Positions 63,828 through 64,000 of a DNA stretch of 64,000 bases are shown in pieces. The notes below the pieces were generated by a model that had not been told where the DNA came from, did not search any database, and saw only the letters and a list, made by a program, of their open reading frames with translations. A program made the position numbers and the translations under genes. Each line of letters starts with the position of its first letter. Within the stretch, counting starts at the first letter, position 1. The DNA comes from Neoconidiobolus thromboides FSU 785 (lineage: Eukaryota; Entomophthoromycota; Entomophthoromycetes; Entomophthorales; Neoconidiobolaceae). The DNA lies in assembly GCA_025603075.1 (NCBI GenBank), contig MU626370.1, positions 1 through 64,000 of the forward strand. The letters run 5' to 3'.

Positions 63828-64000
63828 ATGCAAGCTTTACCTCCAATCCAAAGATTATCACCCTCTGTTATAAGAATTCTAGGTCTTAACCCAGGTCCAT
63901 TTACTTTACAAGGAACTAATACTTACCTTATTGGGAATTCGAAATATCGAATTTTATTAGATACTGGAGAAGGTAAATCTGAGTATTTACCTTTACTAGA
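63828..64000 (+). CDS. LACTB2-like metallo-beta-lactamase-fold hydrolase, 5' part
   Basis: Open to the window edge; 57 complete codons visible. The N-terminus [20 protein letters not shown], then [16 protein letters not shown] and RILLDTGEG, is characteristic of LACTB2 proteins (eukaryotic single-strand endoribonucleases of the metallo-beta-lactamase fold; mitochondrial in animals). The zinc-binding HxHxDH motif should follow beyond the window. No intron so far. It is divergent from glycerol kinase, with tRNA-Glu between. Confidence 0.85.
   Translation, partial: MQALPPIQRLSPSVIRILGLNPGPFTLQGTNTYLIGNSKYRILLDTGEGKSEYLPLL

Noticed and set aside
1-64000. CRISPR array, operon or bacterial system
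   Set aside because: Repeats are dispersed in both orientations, genes have spliceosomal introns and tRNAs are eukaryotic; nothing prokaryotic is present.

Overview
The window is eukaryotic nuclear DNA from a very AT-rich fungus. Coding genes are interrupted by short GT-AG introns, mostly 44-107 nt, and split by long AT-rich intergenic DNA. There are four nuclear tRNA genes plus the end of a fifth. Fungal hallmarks include an APSES/KilA-N plus ankyrin cell-cycle factor, a Sec14 protein, Mrs3/4-type mitoferrin and Rsa4/Notchless. A class-A-like seven-helix receptor, a secreted trypsin and many Sel1-repeat kinases point to an early-diverging lineage. I favour Entomophthoromycotina (Conidiobolus-like); a Mucoromycota relative is the alternative. 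This is an inference, not an identification.

Layout. 1-10.4 kb: a block bounded by an inverted duplication of a tRNA-Asp gene plus about 310 bp of its 5' flank, enclosing an RGS-like protein, a membrane-anchored PhoD-type phosphatase (5 exons) and the receptor. 11.5-24.6 kb: Sel1 kinase 1, a decayed transposase with a nested short element, a small probably myristoylated protein, mitoferrin and Sel1 kinase 2. 25.7-28.2 kb: ribosomal protein uL1 and two tail-to-tail paralogous membrane proteins of unknown function. 28.2-36 kb: a 121-bp palindrome, an intronless Argonaute with a complete DEDH tetrad, and PIG-L. 38-45 kb: a secreted alkaline phosphatase, a small secreted cysteine-rich protein whose two exons are short, and Sel1 kinase 3. 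48-55 kb: Sec14, tRNA-Lys, the MBF-type factor and an unknown multi-pass membrane protein. 55.8-64 kb: trypsin, tRNA-Pro, Rsa4/Notchless (10 exons), glycerol kinase (6 exons), tRNA-Glu and the start of a LACTB2-like metallo-hydrolase.

Repeats. About nineteen copies of one ~105-bp element lie in both orientations. It has ATATGGGGATGT/ACATCCCCATAT termini, an inner TTTTCCA/TGGAAAA inverted repeat and a central AGCGCT. It looks like a non-autonomous hairpin element (MITE-like). It occurs only outside intact genes, and once inside a dead transposase.

Themes. The receptor and RGS protein fit G-protein signalling. Two phosphatases, a trypsin and a cysteine-rich secreted protein face the exterior. 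The most striking observation is that all three Sel1-repeat kinases end in a prenylation (CaaX) motif, each with a different second signal, which suggests a family of membrane-anchored kinase/solenoid signalling proteins. Splice joins below were deduced by reading frame, splice motif and protein continuity; they were not tested against transcripts.
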